Assembly (NCBI GenBank): GCA_035688265.1
Contig: DASSNE010000055.1
Span: forward strand, 62,001 to 126,000
Source of the DNA: DASSBR01 sp035688265
GTDB taxonomy: Bacteria; Pseudomonadota; Gammaproteobacteria; Natronospirales; DASSBR01
Reading direction: 5' to 3'
Length of the DNA stretch: 64,000 bases
Shown: piece after piece, positions 22,695-32,179 of the stretch
Layout: every line of letters starts with the position of its first letter
Position numbering within the stretch: position 1 is the stretch's first letter
Position numbers and translations under genes: made by a program
Notes under the pieces: generated by a model
The model's input: the letters and a program-made list of their open reading frames with translations, nothing else
What the model was told of the DNA's origin: nothing
Database searches by the model: none

Positions 22695-23702
22695 TTAACT
22701 GAGAGCCCCGCCGCAACTCGAACCCTGACCGGCGGTGCAGCCGAAGCAATGATCGGCTACCGCAATCGGCAAATTATCCAAATCTTCCCCGATCAGTTCC
22801 CGCAAGTGCGTGCGCGGCGCCGCGCGGCCGCCAAACGGCATCCCCAGCATCTGGTTGAAATCGCAGTCGTGCACATAGCCCTGCCAGTCGACGCTGATCA
22901 GGTTGCGGCACATGACGTTGCCGAGATTTTCAGGCCGGTAGGCATCCTTGAGCAACTGCATGTAGTCGTCGAACCAGCCTTTCGAAATCAGCAGGCTGCC
23001 GAACCGCTGGATCGGCATGTTGGCGAGCGTGAACAGTTTGTTGAATCGAATGCCGTGCTCGTCGCCCAGGTGCTGTTTGTACTCGCCCTCCAGCTTGTGC
23101 TGATCCGGCGGCAGGCTCGGCCCGAGCGGGTTGTAAACGAGATTGAGTTCGAGCCCGCTGCCGTCGAGCCCGAAACCGAGCGCATTGAGTTTTTTCAGCC
23201 CGCGAATGCTGGCATCAAACGTGCCTTTGCCGCGCTGCCGGTTGACGTTGTCCTGCGTGTAGCACGGCATCGACGCGACGACTTCGACACGCAGTTCGGC
23301 CAGAAACTCCGCCACCCATTCGTACCCCGGCTCCTCAAGGATCGTCGGGTTGCAGCGATCCATCAGGTGCACGCCCGACTCGTGCGCCGCGCGCATCAGG
23401 TAACGGAAATGCGGATTCATTTCCGGCGAGCCGCCGGTGACGTCGAGGGTTCTTACTTGACCTCTGCCGGCGCGCAGAAATTCAATTACTGTATCCACCG
23501 TCTCGCGGTCCATCAATTCGGTGCGCTTCGGCCCGGCGGCAACGTGGCAATGAATACAACTCAGGTTGCACAGGTAGCCAAGATTGACCTGCAGCGTATC
23601 GAGCGCCTTGCGACGAATCGCCGGGAAGTCGGAGATTTCGAGTTTTGGCAGCGTCGCATGCATGTCTGCATCATACGCTTCTTCGGCCTGTTGCTCAGTC
23701 AC
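22695..23702 (-). CDS. arsS: ArsS-like radical SAM protein (arsenosugar biosynthesis type)
   Basis: The 335-residue product has the radical SAM cluster motif CNLSCIHC, a GGSPEMNPHF block and a C-terminal cysteine-rich end (CRNLISVDWQGYVHDCDFN, then CFGCTAGQGSSCGGALS). This is the layout of ArsS, which transfers a 5'-deoxyadenosyl group during arsenosugar formation. The GTG at 23702 overlaps the stop of the TonB receptor gene, implying coupling; an ATG at 23663 (MHATLPKLEISDFP) is an alternative. ArsS normally works with the arsenite methyltransferase ArsM, which is not in the window. The true substrate is therefore inferred from family only. Confidence 0.8.
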   Translation of the reverse strand: MTEQQAEEAYDADMHATLPKLEISDFPAIRRKALDTLQVNLGYLCNLSCIHCHVAAGPKRTELMDRETVDTVIEFLRAGRGQVRTLDVTGGSPEMNPHFRYLMRAAHESGVHLMDRCNPTILEEPGYEWVAEFLAELRVEVVASMPCYTQDNVNRQRGKGTFDASIRGLKKLNALGFGLDGSGLELNLVYNPLGPSLPPDQHKLEGEYKQHLGDEHGIRFNKLFTLANMPIQRFGSLLISKGWFDDYMQLLKDAYRPENLGNVMCRNLISVDWQGYVHDCDFNQMLGMPFGGRAAPRTHLRELIGEDLDNLPIAVADHCFGCTAGQGSSCGGALS

Positions 23703-25932
23703 CCAACGCGTAACTGAACCCGACCCAGACTGTGCGCGGCGCGCCGATAGCGCGAAACTGGGTATCGATCGCGTGCGCGGCATCAAACTTTTTGGCCGGG
23801 TTGGCAAACACGTTTTCGCCGAGTTGGCCGACAGTGGCATAGGTGCGGTTGAACAGGTTGTCGACGGACAGGAAGACGTCCCACGCCGGCGCCGGATAAT
23901 AATGCGCGTCAAGATGCATGGTCGCGTAGCCGGGTACCTTGCCGTGCGCATCGGCGTTGTTTTCGTCGCCGCGCGCGTACTGGCTTGCGCGTGCGACCAG
24001 GTCCGCGCCCAGGCTGAATTGCGGCGTGAACGCGTATTCGAGCGACAGCTTCAGGCTTTGCCGCGGAATGCCCGGGATCCGATCGCCTGCCTCGACCCGG
24101 ATCAGGCTGGATGCATCGGCGGTCGAATTGCTGGGGCTCGATTCGGTGAACGGCGAACGGTAAGTCGCGTCGAGGTAACTGTAGTCGGCACTGAAGGTCA
24201 GCCCGCCGGCACTGCCGCGAATGCCGAATTCGATGCCCTCGCGGCGGTCGTCGGGAACGTTTTTGTAAAAGCCCTTGAGTCCGGTCACGCTGACGAACAG
24301 CAAATCGTTTTCGAGGTCGGTGCGATAGAGGGTGGCGTTCCAGCTCATCAGCGTGCCGAGCCGGCCGCGCGCGCCGATCTCCCAGGTCTGCGCGACGACC
24401 TGCGCCAGCGGTGGATCGGCCAGAAAGCTGTTGGGCAGCGAACATGGCGCGGCGGGATCGGCGCAGGTGAGTTCGGATGGCGTGGGTGCGCGCGTGCTTT
24501 CGTCGTACGACAGCCAGGTCGTCAGCGTGCCGGTCGGATTCCAGGTCAGGCCGAGCGCCGGGTTCAGGCGCGAATAGTCATGCGAACCGTTGAGCGCAGC
24601 GCCAAGCTGGTCCTCGAGGTCGATGTGCGCGTGGTTGTAGCGCGCCGACACGGTCAACGCGAGCGCATCGGTCAGACTCAGTGTGTCGGTCGCGTAGAGG
24701 CCGTAATAGCGGTTGTGCGCGTGAAGCCGCGTCAGCGGCGCGACCGTCCCGATACCGACACTGCCCCGATCGACGAAGATGGCCGGCTGCTGGTCCTGGG
24801 CGAATTCGACCCGCCCCAGGTTCGCGCTCACGCCGACCACGAAACGGTTGGCATGACCGCCCAGCGGCTGCGACGCAACGAGCTGCACCGATCCGCCGTA
24901 GCCGTGTTCGTGCGTACTGTTGAAGTCGTTGAAACTGGGCGGATTGTCCACGCCGACCGGCACGCCCGGCTCGAACTCGTCGCTCACGTCGCTGTCGAGC
25001 CCGCCCGTCTCCAGCACGCGGTTGTACAGATCGCCGACCAGCGCCATCGAGTCGCCGAAATGCTGACGGACGTTGAGCACGAACGACGCCAGCCGGTTGT
25101 CGAAATAATCCGGATAGGTATAGGACTGGGTCGGCTCGTCGAGAAACGACAGCGGCAGCGTCTGGTTGCCTTCGAGGTGATTGTTCGCGCCGGTGAAGCT
25201 CAGGTCCAGTGTCGTGCTGCCGGTGCGCACACTGCCTTTGACGAAAAGCTGGTTGACCCGACTCGGATTGTGCGCCGCCCAGCCGTTGCTGTCGTAATGG
25301 TCGGCGGCCACGTAGAAGCCGCTGTGGTCGGAATGGCCGCCGTATTGCAGCGTGGCGCTGTGGGTGTTGAAAGAGCCGGTGAAGGCCGAACCGGCGAGGC
25401 CGGGCGCGTCGAAGCCGGACTTGGTTTCGAACGACAGCGCGCCGCCGAGCGTGTTCAGGCCGTAGACCGGATTGGAGCCGGAGATCAGCGTGATGCGCTT
25501 GATCGCCGGCAGCGGAATCAGGTCGAAGTTGACCACGTCGCCGAACGGCTCGTTGACGCGCACGCCGTCGACGTAAATCGACAACGCTTCCGGCGTACCG
25601 AGCAGCGGCGAGGCATCGAAGCCGCGAAAGCTGATGTCCGGCTGAAACGGATTGTTCTGGCCGTTGGTGACATTCACACTGCCGAAGTTGCGCCGCAACA
25701 AATCCGTCAGCTTGGCCGTTGCCTGATCGGCGATATCAGCCTCACCCAGCGTCTGGACGCTGGCAGGCACCTTGTCGAGCGGCAGACCCAGCCCCGGCAC
25801 CGGCAGCGGCGTACCGTTAATGGTGATTTCGCCGAGATCGACCGGAGGGGCATCGTCGGGATCCGCGTAAGCGGCGGACGCCACCGCAAGCACCGCAATG
25901 CCGCAACACGTCTGAATCAGCTTTCGTGTCAC
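23695..25932 (-). CDS. TonB-dependent outer membrane receptor
   Basis: A 745-residue receptor with a signal peptide (MTRKLIQTCCGIAVLAVASA), a plug domain (VPASVQTLGEADI, LLRRNFGSVNVTNGQ, FRGFDASPLLGTPEALSIY, VDGVRVNEPFGD) and a 22-strand barrel ending in WVGFSYALGD. It starts with GTG, 9 bases after the stop of a second receptor gene and overlaps the arsS-like gene at its 3' end, so the three form one operon driven from 28157. No lysine- or histidine-rich substrate hint is present. The cargo is unknown. Confidence 0.88.
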   Translation of the reverse strand: MTRKLIQTCCGIAVLAVASAAYADPDDAPPVDLGEITINGTPLPVPGLGLPLDKVPASVQTLGEADIADQATAKLTDLLRRNFGSVNVTNGQNNPFQPDISFRGFDASPLLGTPEALSIYVDGVRVNEPFGDVVNFDLIPLPAIKRITLISGSNPVYGLNTLGGALSFETKSGFDAPGLAGSAFTGSFNTHSATLQYGGHSDHSGFYVAADHYDSNGWAAHNPSRVNQLFVKGSVRTGSTTLDLSFTGANNHLEGNQTLPLSFLDEPTQSYTYPDYFDNRLASFVLNVRQHFGDSMALVGDLYNRVLETGGLDSDVSDEFEPGVPVGVDNPPSFNDFNSTHEHGYGGSVQLVASQPLGGHANRFVVGVSANLGRVEFAQDQQPAIFVDRGSVGIGTVAPLTRLHAHNRYYGLYATDTLSLTDALALTVSARYNHAHIDLEDQLGAALNGSHDYSRLNPALGLTWNPTGTLTTWLSYDESTRAPTPSELTCADPAAPCSLPNSFLADPPLAQVVAQTWEIGARGRLGTLMSWNATLYRTDLENDLLFVSVTGLKGFYKNVPDDRREGIEFGIRGSAGGLTFSADYSYLDATYRSPFTESSPSNSTADASSLIRVEAGDRIPGIPRQSLKLSLEYAFTPQFSLGADLVARASQYARGDENNADAHGKVPGYATMHLDAHYYPAPAWDVFLSVDNLFNRTYATVGQLGENVFANPAKKFDAAHAIDTQFRAIGAPRTVWVGFSYALGD

Positions 25933-25941
25933 GCGCGTCTC

Positions 25942-28008
25942 CTAGAAGATATAGCTGATGCTGACACCGACCATGTAATTCCGCCCCGGCGCCGGCTCGA
26001 AATACCGGCCGTTGCCGCTTTCGACGACCACCGCGCCGACGTAGCGTCGATCAAGGATGTTGTTGATGCTCCCATACTCGTACAAACGCCAGGAGCCCGC
26101 CTGCTGCCTGAACCCCGCGCGCAGATTGACCACCGCGTAGCTGTCGGCGACGACGCTGTTGGCGCTGTCGGCGAAAACCTTGTCGCGCCACTGCGCATTA
26201 ATCGCCGTTTCAAAGTCCAGTGGATCGTAATGCCAGCTCAATTCGGCGTAGATCGTCTGCCGCGGCACACCCGGCAGCACGTTGCCGTCCAGTCGTGCGC
26301 CGGTAAAGACGGTGTTGAGATAGCTGTAAGCGACATAGGTCGCGAAGGCGCCGCCCAGCGGCGCCTCAAACGTCAGTTCGGCGCCCCGGCGGCGGGTGCT
26401 GCCGCCATTTTCGTAGCTGGTGCGACCGTTCAGGGACGCAGCGACGATGATTTCGTCGTCGGTATCGATGTTGTACAAGGCGAACGTCAAGCGGGTGTCG
26501 CCGGCCGGGCGCGCTTTCACGCCGATCTCGTAATTGCGGCTGGTACTGGGATCGAGCGTCTGGTTGAAGCCGGTCTGGCCATTCGGCTTGTAGGCCAGCT
26601 CGTCGAAGGTTGGCGTCGTAAAGCCGATGCCGTAATTGGCGTACACGTTGAGCAACGGGTTGACCTCGTAAACCACACCCGCTACCGGATCGGTACGGGT
26701 AAAGTCGCGGCTGCCGCTGTCATCGGGATTGACCGGGTTGATGTAATGATCGTCGCTGTCGAAACTGACGCGCGTGTGGCGTGCGCCGGCAAACAACCGC
26801 CACGGCTCGAATTCGATATGACCCTGCACGTATTCACCGGTCTCGGATGAAACGTCGTCCTCGTTGCGCCGCAAAGCGCCCTCCGTGCCGTTGTCGTTGA
26901 CGAAGCCTTTGCGCGCGTCGTGCAGGCGCTGATAATCCGCGCCGAAGACGACCGCGTATGAATGCCCGCCGACGTCGCCATCGCGGGTCCAGTGTACGTC
27001 GCCGCCGCCCGACCGGTCGTGCAAGTCAACCACCGCGCCGCCGGAATTCGCACCGCTGCCGGCGAACGGCAGGAACTGAACCACGCGGCGGCTGCCAAGC
27101 CAGGCGACCGCGTACAACTGATCGTGGGAATCGAACTGCTGGCGCCAGACGATGCCGCCGCGCCGGGCGCGATGGGTCTCGCCGGAATTGAACTTGAATA
27201 CATTCGCAACCGCCTGGCGCGGATCCTGCTCGATCTGCGCGCGGTTGAGGCTCGATGGGTCGAGCGCGTATGCCTGATTTTCGGCGTTCATCAATAGCGT
27301 CAGCGACGAGTTTTCGCCGAGTTCGTAAGTGAGCTTGGCATGCGCATTGTCGCGTTGCGCGGCGCTGTGCTGACGCCATCCGTCGGTACCGAAGTGTCCC
27401 AGATCGACGATGTAATTAAGCGCACCATCGGTACCGCCGCCCTCGAGATGCTCGACGCGCGTGCCGTAGCTACCGGTGAACAGGGTCGCGCTCAGCGTCG
27501 GCCGCGGCGGCCCGTCCTTGGTGAATATCTGGATTACGCCGCCGGAAGCGTTGCCGTACAAGGTCGAAAACGGCCCGCGCAGAACCTCGATGCGGTCGGC
27601 AATCGCCAGGTCGAAGGTGTCCGTTTCGCCCTGGCCGGCCGGCGACGATGCCGGAATGCCATCGACCAGCAACCGGATATCGCGCACGCCGAACGAGGCG
27701 CGCGCGCCGAAGCCGCGCGACGAGAGCTGCAGATCCTGCGCGTAGCTCTGGCGATTTTGCGCGACCAGACCGGGCACGCGGGCGAGGGACTGCGCCAGGT
27801 TGAAACCGGGCGGGCCGAAGCTGATGTCGTTGCCACTCAGAATGGAAACGGACGTGGGGGTATCGAACGCCGGGAGCGGCGATCGTGTACCGGTAACTTC
27901 AATCTGGCCGAGATTCACCGGCGGTTCGGTGCCGGCCAGCGCCCACGGGCTGAGCAGAATGAACGCTGCAGCGAAACCCGCGAGCCGCATTCTGCGGCCT
28001 GCTGCCAT
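25942..28008 (-). CDS. TonB-dependent receptor (siderophore-type plug)
   Basis: This 688-residue receptor has a signal peptide (RLAGFAAAFILLSPWALA), a plug domain (TGTRSPLPAFDTPTSVSILS, LSSRGFGARASFGVRDIRLL, VDGIPASSPAGQGETDTFDL, IEVLRGPFSTLYGNASGGVI) and a complete barrel ending in the aromatic SISYIF. The YGNASGGVI form resembles ferric and copper/cobalamin-type receptors. ATG at 28008 is used because AAGGAG lies seven bases upstream; an earlier TTG is too close to that site. First gene of the receptor-receptor-arsS operon. Confidence 0.9.
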   Translation of the reverse strand: MAAGRRMRLAGFAAAFILLSPWALAGTEPPVNLGQIEVTGTRSPLPAFDTPTSVSILSGNDISFGPPGFNLAQSLARVPGLVAQNRQSYAQDLQLSSRGFGARASFGVRDIRLLVDGIPASSPAGQGETDTFDLAIADRIEVLRGPFSTLYGNASGGVIQIFTKDGPPRPTLSATLFTGSYGTRVEHLEGGGTDGALNYIVDLGHFGTDGWRQHSAAQRDNAHAKLTYELGENSSLTLLMNAENQAYALDPSSLNRAQIEQDPRQAVANVFKFNSGETHRARRGGIVWRQQFDSHDQLYAVAWLGSRRVVQFLPFAGSGANSGGAVVDLHDRSGGGDVHWTRDGDVGGHSYAVVFGADYQRLHDARKGFVNDNGTEGALRRNEDDVSSETGEYVQGHIEFEPWRLFAGARHTRVSFDSDDHYINPVNPDDSGSRDFTRTDPVAGVVYEVNPLLNVYANYGIGFTTPTFDELAYKPNGQTGFNQTLDPSTSRNYEIGVKARPAGDTRLTFALYNIDTDDEIIVAASLNGRTSYENGGSTRRRGAELTFEAPLGGAFATYVAYSYLNTVFTGARLDGNVLPGVPRQTIYAELSWHYDPLDFETAINAQWRDKVFADSANSVVADSYAVVNLRAGFRQQAGSWRLYEYGSINNILDRRYVGAVVVESGNGRYFEPAPGRNYMVGVSISYIF

Positions 28009-28128
28009 TAACAATCTCCTTTTGTTGACGGGCTGTAGTCCCGGATGTGGCGCGTAGCCGGGAGACCCGGATAACGCTTCCCGTTAGGCGGGCGATCAGG
28101 AAAGTCGGCGTGGAATACCTTCGGAATC

Positions 28129-28157
28129 AACATAAACTCGTGCAATCCGATCGTCAA
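28129..28157 (-). promoter_or_regulatory. Sigma-70 promoter of the TonB receptor operon
   Basis: On the minus strand TTGACG (28157-28152) and TATGTT (28134-28129) are separated by exactly 17 bases. The predicted start is about 28122, giving a leader of some 115 bases before the receptor ATG at 28008. The leader contains a short CCGGG/CCCGG hairpin (28058-28070). I recognise no riboswitch in it. Confidence 0.55.
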
Positions 28158-28271
28158 GGGCGTTGCCCGGCAGGGTCTCCCCGCCTCTGAACCGGCCCGA
28201 ATTGCGTCCTGCGTTCCACGGGGAGATACTAGGGTTCCGGCTTGCGCCGGATGGAAATGCGGAGGGGCTGG

Positions 28272-30248
28272 ATGATGGATTCCACGCTCGCGACATCTCA
28301 CGCGTCGCAGATTCTGCGTGAGGTCAAGGAAAGGCGCGGCATCGACGTGCTGGCGCCACACATCAGGCGCTCCTGGAAGCGCTGTATCAGGGAGTTCGGG
28401 ATTCGCCCGCAAAGCCGGCGCGACACGCTGGTGTTGCCGGCTCACGGGCTGCGCGAACGTCAGCAGGAACTGGGCGGGTTCCTCAACATCGCGCGCTACG
28501 AGATGGAGAATCTGTACGAACTCATCGCCGGCACCGGCTACGCGGTAATCCTCTCGAACTCCGAAGGCACGATCCTCAACACGGTTCTGGACCCGACGCT
28601 CAAGCGCGAATTCCAGCGCGCCGGGCTGTGGCTGGGAGCACGCTGGGACGAACGCAGCGAAGGCACCAACGGGATAGGCACCTGTCTCGCCGAAGGCGGC
28701 GCGATCATGGTCCACCGCGACGAGCACTTCCGCGACTACAACATCCGCCTGTCCTGCTCCAGCGCCCCGATCCTGGACCCGCACGGCAAGCTCCTCGGCG
28801 TACTCGACGCCTCGTCGGCAAACAGCACCGATACGCGCGAGATTCAGCAACATACCGTGGCTCTGGTCAGCATGTCGGCCAGCCTGATTTCGCGCTGCCA
28901 GTTTCTTGCCGAATTTCCCCACGCGTGGATTCTCCGCTTCCACAGCCGGCCGGAGTTCGTAGGCCTGCTGCATGAGGCGCTGATCGCCGTGGATGGCGAG
29001 GGGCTGGTGCTGGCGGTGAATGAGAGCGCGCTGCTGCAACTCGGCCTGAGTTCGCGCGCACAGCTGGTCGGCCACCCTGTCGCCGAACTGTTCCGCTTCG
29101 CAGCAGACGCCATGCACCAGCGCGCGGCACATGCTGCCGGTACGATCTGGCCCATTCAGGATCGCGTGCGCGGTCGACGGTTTTATGCATTGGTGCGCGC
29201 GCCTCAAATTCGTCACCTGCCGGCCAACCCGCCGGACGCCGCAACGCCGCCCACCGCGCGGACCGGTGAGGCCATGCCGGGGCACGTCACCAGCGATCCA
29301 CGGATGCGCCGCAACCTCGCGGCCGGGCACCAGTTGTTCACCAAACAGGTGCCGATCCTGCTGCAAGGCGAAACCGGCACCGGCAAGGATGTCTTCGCCC
29401 GCGCACTGCACGCCGGCAGCCTGTGGGCCGACCGCCCGTTCGTTGCAGTCAATTGTGCGGCAATACCGGAAAGCCTGATCGAGAGCGAGCTGTTCGGCTA
29501 CAACGCCGGAGCTTTCACCGGGGCTTCGCGCGAAGGCCGTACCGGCAGAATTCTGCAATCGAGCGGGGGCACGTTGTTTCTCGACGAGATCGGCGACATG
29601 CCCCTGATGCTGCAGGCGCGTCTGCTGCACACGATTGAGGCCCGCGAGGTGACACCGGTCGGCAGCGACCAGACTATCCCGGTAGATCTGCACGTGATCA
29701 GCGCCACCCATCGGAATTTGCGCCAGATGATTGCGACACAACAGTTTCGCGAAGACCTCTACTACCGGCTCGCGGGGACGACGCTGGAACTGCCGGCGCT
29801 CAGGGATCGCGAGGACAAGCGCGACTTGATCCGGGAACTGCTGCTCGAGGAATGCGGCGACGGGGAACCGGTGCACGTTGCCGCGGATGCGCTCGACCGG
29901 TTGCTCGAATTTCGCTGGCCGGGCAACATCCGGCAGTTGCGCAACGCGCTGCGTACTGCCGCCGCCCTTTGCGACGACCGCATCATTCGGCTCGTGAATC
30001 TGCCGCAGGAGGTCGTGGATCCGGGGGGCCTCTCTGCGGCGCCGCCGGCCGAAGCCGCGAAGCAAACGACACCTGAATCGCCCACCGCGACGCTTGAGAG
30101 AGCCGAGCGGGAAACACTGACGCGAATCATGGAACAGCATGACTGGAATGTCAGCCACGCGGCGCAGGCGTTGGGGATCAGTCGCAACACCCTCTACCGC
30201 AAGTTCCACCGGCACGGCATCACGCCGCACCCGCGCTCGCACAACTGA
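28272..30248 (+). CDS. Sigma-54-dependent activator, AcoR type (GAF, AAA+, Fis HTH)
   Basis: The 658-residue protein has an N-terminal AcoR-like sensory region with a GAF domain (ELIAGTGYAVILSNSEGTIL, then SEGTNGIGTCLAEGGAIMVH, about 70-210), a PAS-like linker, a sigma-54 AAA+ domain with Walker A (GETGTGKD), the sigma-54-contacting GAFTGA loop, Walker B (GGTLFLDEIGDMP) and the R-finger region, and a C-terminal Fis-type helix-turn-helix (NVSHAAQALGISRNTLYRKF). AcoR relatives respond to alcohols, aldehydes or acetoin and control PQQ alcohol dehydrogenases in several proteobacteria. ATG at 28272 follows GGAGGGG. It lies downstream of a sigma-54-promoted xoxF operon, its most likely target. Confidence 0.92.
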   Translation: MMDSTLATSHASQILREVKERRGIDVLAPHIRRSWKRCIREFGIRPQSRRDTLVLPAHGLRERQQELGGFLNIARYEMENLYELIAGTGYAVILSNSEGTILNTVLDPTLKREFQRAGLWLGARWDERSEGTNGIGTCLAEGGAIMVHRDEHFRDYNIRLSCSSAPILDPHGKLLGVLDASSANSTDTREIQQHTVALVSMSASLISRCQFLAEFPHAWILRFHSRPEFVGLLHEALIAVDGEGLVLAVNESALLQLGLSSRAQLVGHPVAELFRFAADAMHQRAAHAAGTIWPIQDRVRGRRFYALVRAPQIRHLPANPPDAATPPTARTGEAMPGHVTSDPRMRRNLAAGHQLFTKQVPILLQGETGTGKDVFARALHAGSLWADRPFVAVNCAAIPESLIESELFGYNAGAFTGASREGRTGRILQSSGGTLFLDEIGDMPLMLQARLLHTIEAREVTPVGSDQTIPVDLHVISATHRNLRQMIATQQFREDLYYRLAGTTLELPALRDREDKRDLIRELLLEECGDGEPVHVAADALDRLLEFRWPGNIRQLRNALRTAAALCDDRIIRLVNLPQEVVDPGGLSAAPPAEAAKQTTPESPTATLERAERETLTRIMEQHDWNVSHAAQALGISRNTLYRKFHRHGITPHPRSHN

Positions 30249-30290
30249 TTATATTCGGGCTGTTGCGCCGTCCGCTGAGCATCGGCCGAA

Positions 30291-31487
30291 TCAGAAGAAC
30301 ATGATGCCGCCGAGGGCGATGCCGTTCATGCCCGCGCTATTACCGAGGTAGTCCTCGGAGCGGGTACGGCTGAGCTCGACAACCAGCGTCACACTCTTCG
30401 TCAGCGAGTAATAGCCACCCCCGGTGATATTGGTGTTGTACCTGAAATGTCCGGCGGCGGCACTGTCGTCGCGGTTGCGGCTTTCACCGCCGCTCAAGCC
30501 GAGCTTGAATTTCGGGGAAACCTGCCAGGTGCCCTGCAATAGATAGTTGATGCCTTTCACATCGCCCTGGTCCGCGTCGGTAAGGATGCCGATGCCGCGG
30601 CCGGCCTGAACGTTGGCGAGCAGGCTGAAGAGCCCGGCGGTGAATTTCAGACCGATTTCTTCCGCATGCAGATCGAAGCTGCTCGACGCGGCGCCGGAGG
30701 CGCTCGCCGGATAGAATTTTTGCTGCTTCGCCCCGATCCAGAACTTGAAGGCGCCGCTGCTATACGAGATTTGCGCCTGGATTTGCGGATCGCTGCGTGA
30801 GGCGTAGGCGCCACTGTCGACCGGGCTGAACACACCACCCGTGAACGACAAGCCCGACGTGCCCGGCGTCGTGTAGACGATCTGCCCGTAGCTGCCGAGA
30901 TAGGTATAGCCCGCGCCGATGTGGCCCAGCGTCACGCGCCCGCGCTGGGTGGCCTGCACCGGGGCGCCGACGCCGAGCAGGGTCATGTCGCTGAGGATCG
31001 CGTTGGATCCGAAGATTCCGTAGTCGCGACCGAGCTTGAACGTGCCGAAATCGGGCGTCCCGACGGTGAAATAGGCTTGGCGCACGTCGAGACCGCTGTT
31101 TGCCGACAACGCATCCGAGGTGGCGATGGATTCCATGATGCTGATTTGCGCGTTGACGTCGATGCCTTCTTGCGTGGTACTGAACTTGGTGATCAGCGCA
31201 TTCGGCAGCAGTCCGTTGCCGATCGTCGTACGGTTCTCCTGGCCCCCGCAGCCGAGCGCCATGTCAGCCAGGGCGCTGCCGCCGACCGCGTTGCCGTCAG
31301 GACAGCTTGCGGTGGTGTAGAAAGCGTTGGCATAGCCGCTCAGATCCACCTTCCAGCCGTCTCCGGTGAATGACGCGGCGCTGGCGCCGGCCGGGCATAT
31401 GGCGACCGCGAGGGCAATCAAAAACGGCGCCCAGCATACAGTTTGCGCGCGAACCGAATCGCGCCTCTTCGCTGTTGAATGTTGCAT
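30291..31487 (-). CDS. Gram-negative porin
   Basis: A 398-residue outer membrane protein with a signal peptide ending at PAGASA, repeated amphipathic strands (VDLSGYANAFYTTASCPDGN, GTPDFGTFKLGRDYGIFGSN) and a C-terminal phenylalanine (GIALGGIMFF), the BAM recognition feature. It resembles general trimeric porins of the betaproteobacterial type. ATG at 31487 is used (GGAG seven bases upstream); the frame is open further but without similarity. It lies downstream of gfa in the same direction with an 81-base gap that contains a strong hairpin and a possible -24/-12 element, so it may be an additional member of the methanol regulon as a solute pore. Confidence 0.88.
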   Translation of the reverse strand: MQHSTAKRRDSVRAQTVCWAPFLIALAVAICPAGASAASFTGDGWKVDLSGYANAFYTTASCPDGNAVGGSALADMALGCGGQENRTTIGNGLLPNALITKFSTTQEGIDVNAQISIMESIATSDALSANSGLDVRQAYFTVGTPDFGTFKLGRDYGIFGSNAILSDMTLLGVGAPVQATQRGRVTLGHIGAGYTYLGSYGQIVYTTPGTSGLSFTGGVFSPVDSGAYASRSDPQIQAQISYSSGAFKFWIGAKQQKFYPASASGAASSSFDLHAEEIGLKFTAGLFSLLANVQAGRGIGILTDADQGDVKGINYLLQGTWQVSPKFKLGLSGGESRNRDDSAAAGHFRYNTNITGGGYYSLTKSVTLVVELSRTRSEDYLGNSAGMNGIALGGIMFF

Positions 31488-31524
31488 TTTCTGTCTCCGC
31501 TGACCCATCAATGCAGGCAAGCAG

Positions 31525-31561
31525 TGCGAGTGCCGTCGCACCTGGCGCGGCGGCACTCGCA
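31525..31561 (-). terminator. Strong hairpin between gfa and the porin gene
   Basis: A perfect 11-bp inverted repeat (TGCGAGTGCCG and CGGCACTCGCA) with a 15-base loop begins eight bases after the gfa stop. It lacks a following T run, so it would be a pause, an attenuator or an mRNA stabiliser rather than a classical terminator. One arm contains a sigma-54-like sequence (31520-31535) facing the porin gene. Confidence 0.5.
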
Positions 31562-31568
31562 GGGTCGC

Positions 31569-32147
31569 CTACGCTTGCAGTACGCCCGACTTCTTCGCCG
31601 CGTGGCTGGCGACGATATCCATCAGCTCCGGGGAATAGCAGTCGTAAGGCTCGATATTCAACTCGCGCAGGCGATCGCGTACCCAGGCCATATCGCCGGG
31701 CGCCACGCCGCCCTCGATCGCCGAGGAGACGAACGCCCCGAACGTCGGCGGCTCGTAGCCGGACTCCTTCGACAGCTCGGGATGAATGAAGGCAAAGCCG
31801 TGGAAAACGTGATCGGGGTCGTCGATGACGCCATACATATGCGTGCCGCATTCCTTGCAGGCGTAGCGGTGCAATATTTTGCTCGGGTCGACAACCTCGA
31901 GCTTCTCCTCGTGGCTGACTACCTTGACCTTGTCCCGCGGCACCGCGGCCAGCATCGAGAAATGGGCCCCTGCCGGCTTCCAGCACTGCGTGCAGCCGCA
32001 CAGGTGGTTGAACTGGTATGCGTTGTCGACTTTGACCTCGACCGGGTCGCTGCTGCACTTGCACACCAGCGTGCCGCCGGAAAAGCCTGCCTGGCCCTTC
32101 ACCTCGACGCCGTTGTCGACCAATGGATGGATGGATACTCTTGCCAT
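31569..32147 (-). CDS. gfa: S-(hydroxymethyl)glutathione synthase
   Basis: The 192-residue enzyme accelerates formation of S-hydroxymethylglutathione from formaldehyde and glutathione. The zinc-binding cysteines of the Gfa fold are all present: C29 and C31 (CKC), C50, C52 and C55 (CGCTQC) and C97 and C100 (CKEC). The start is ATG at 32147 with AGGAGG eight bases upstream. It is the last gene of xoxF-xoxJ-cyt c-frmA-gfa, separated from frmA by 32 bases, and supplies the substrate for FrmA. Confidence 0.95.
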   Translation of the reverse strand: MARVSIHPLVDNGVEVKGQAGFSGGTLVCKCSSDPVEVKVDNAYQFNHLCGCTQCWKPAGAHFSMLAAVPRDKVKVVSHEEKLEVVDPSKILHRYACKECGTHMYGVIDDPDHVFHGFAFIHPELSKESGYEPPTFGAFVSSAIEGGVAPGDMAWVRDRLRELNIEPYDCYSPELMDIVASHAAKKSGVLQA

Positions 32148-32179
32148 TTTCAAATCCTCCTGAATGGAATGGAGCCCGA

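Noticed and set aside
23584..26850. A long open frame on the plus strand (over 1000 codons)
   Set aside because: It is antisense to two clear TonB receptors and the arsS-like gene, has a composition of Arg, Ala and Val typical of GC-rich shadow frames, and shows no domain.
28009..28271. Cobalamin or other riboswitch upstream of the TonB receptor operon
   Set aside because: Only a short CCGGG/CCCGG hairpin and a sigma-70 promoter are visible; no conserved aptamer boxes are recognised.
28008..30242. A 744-codon minus-strand open frame
   Set aside because: Antisense to the AcoR-type activator, whose AAA+ and GAFTGA motifs are unambiguous.
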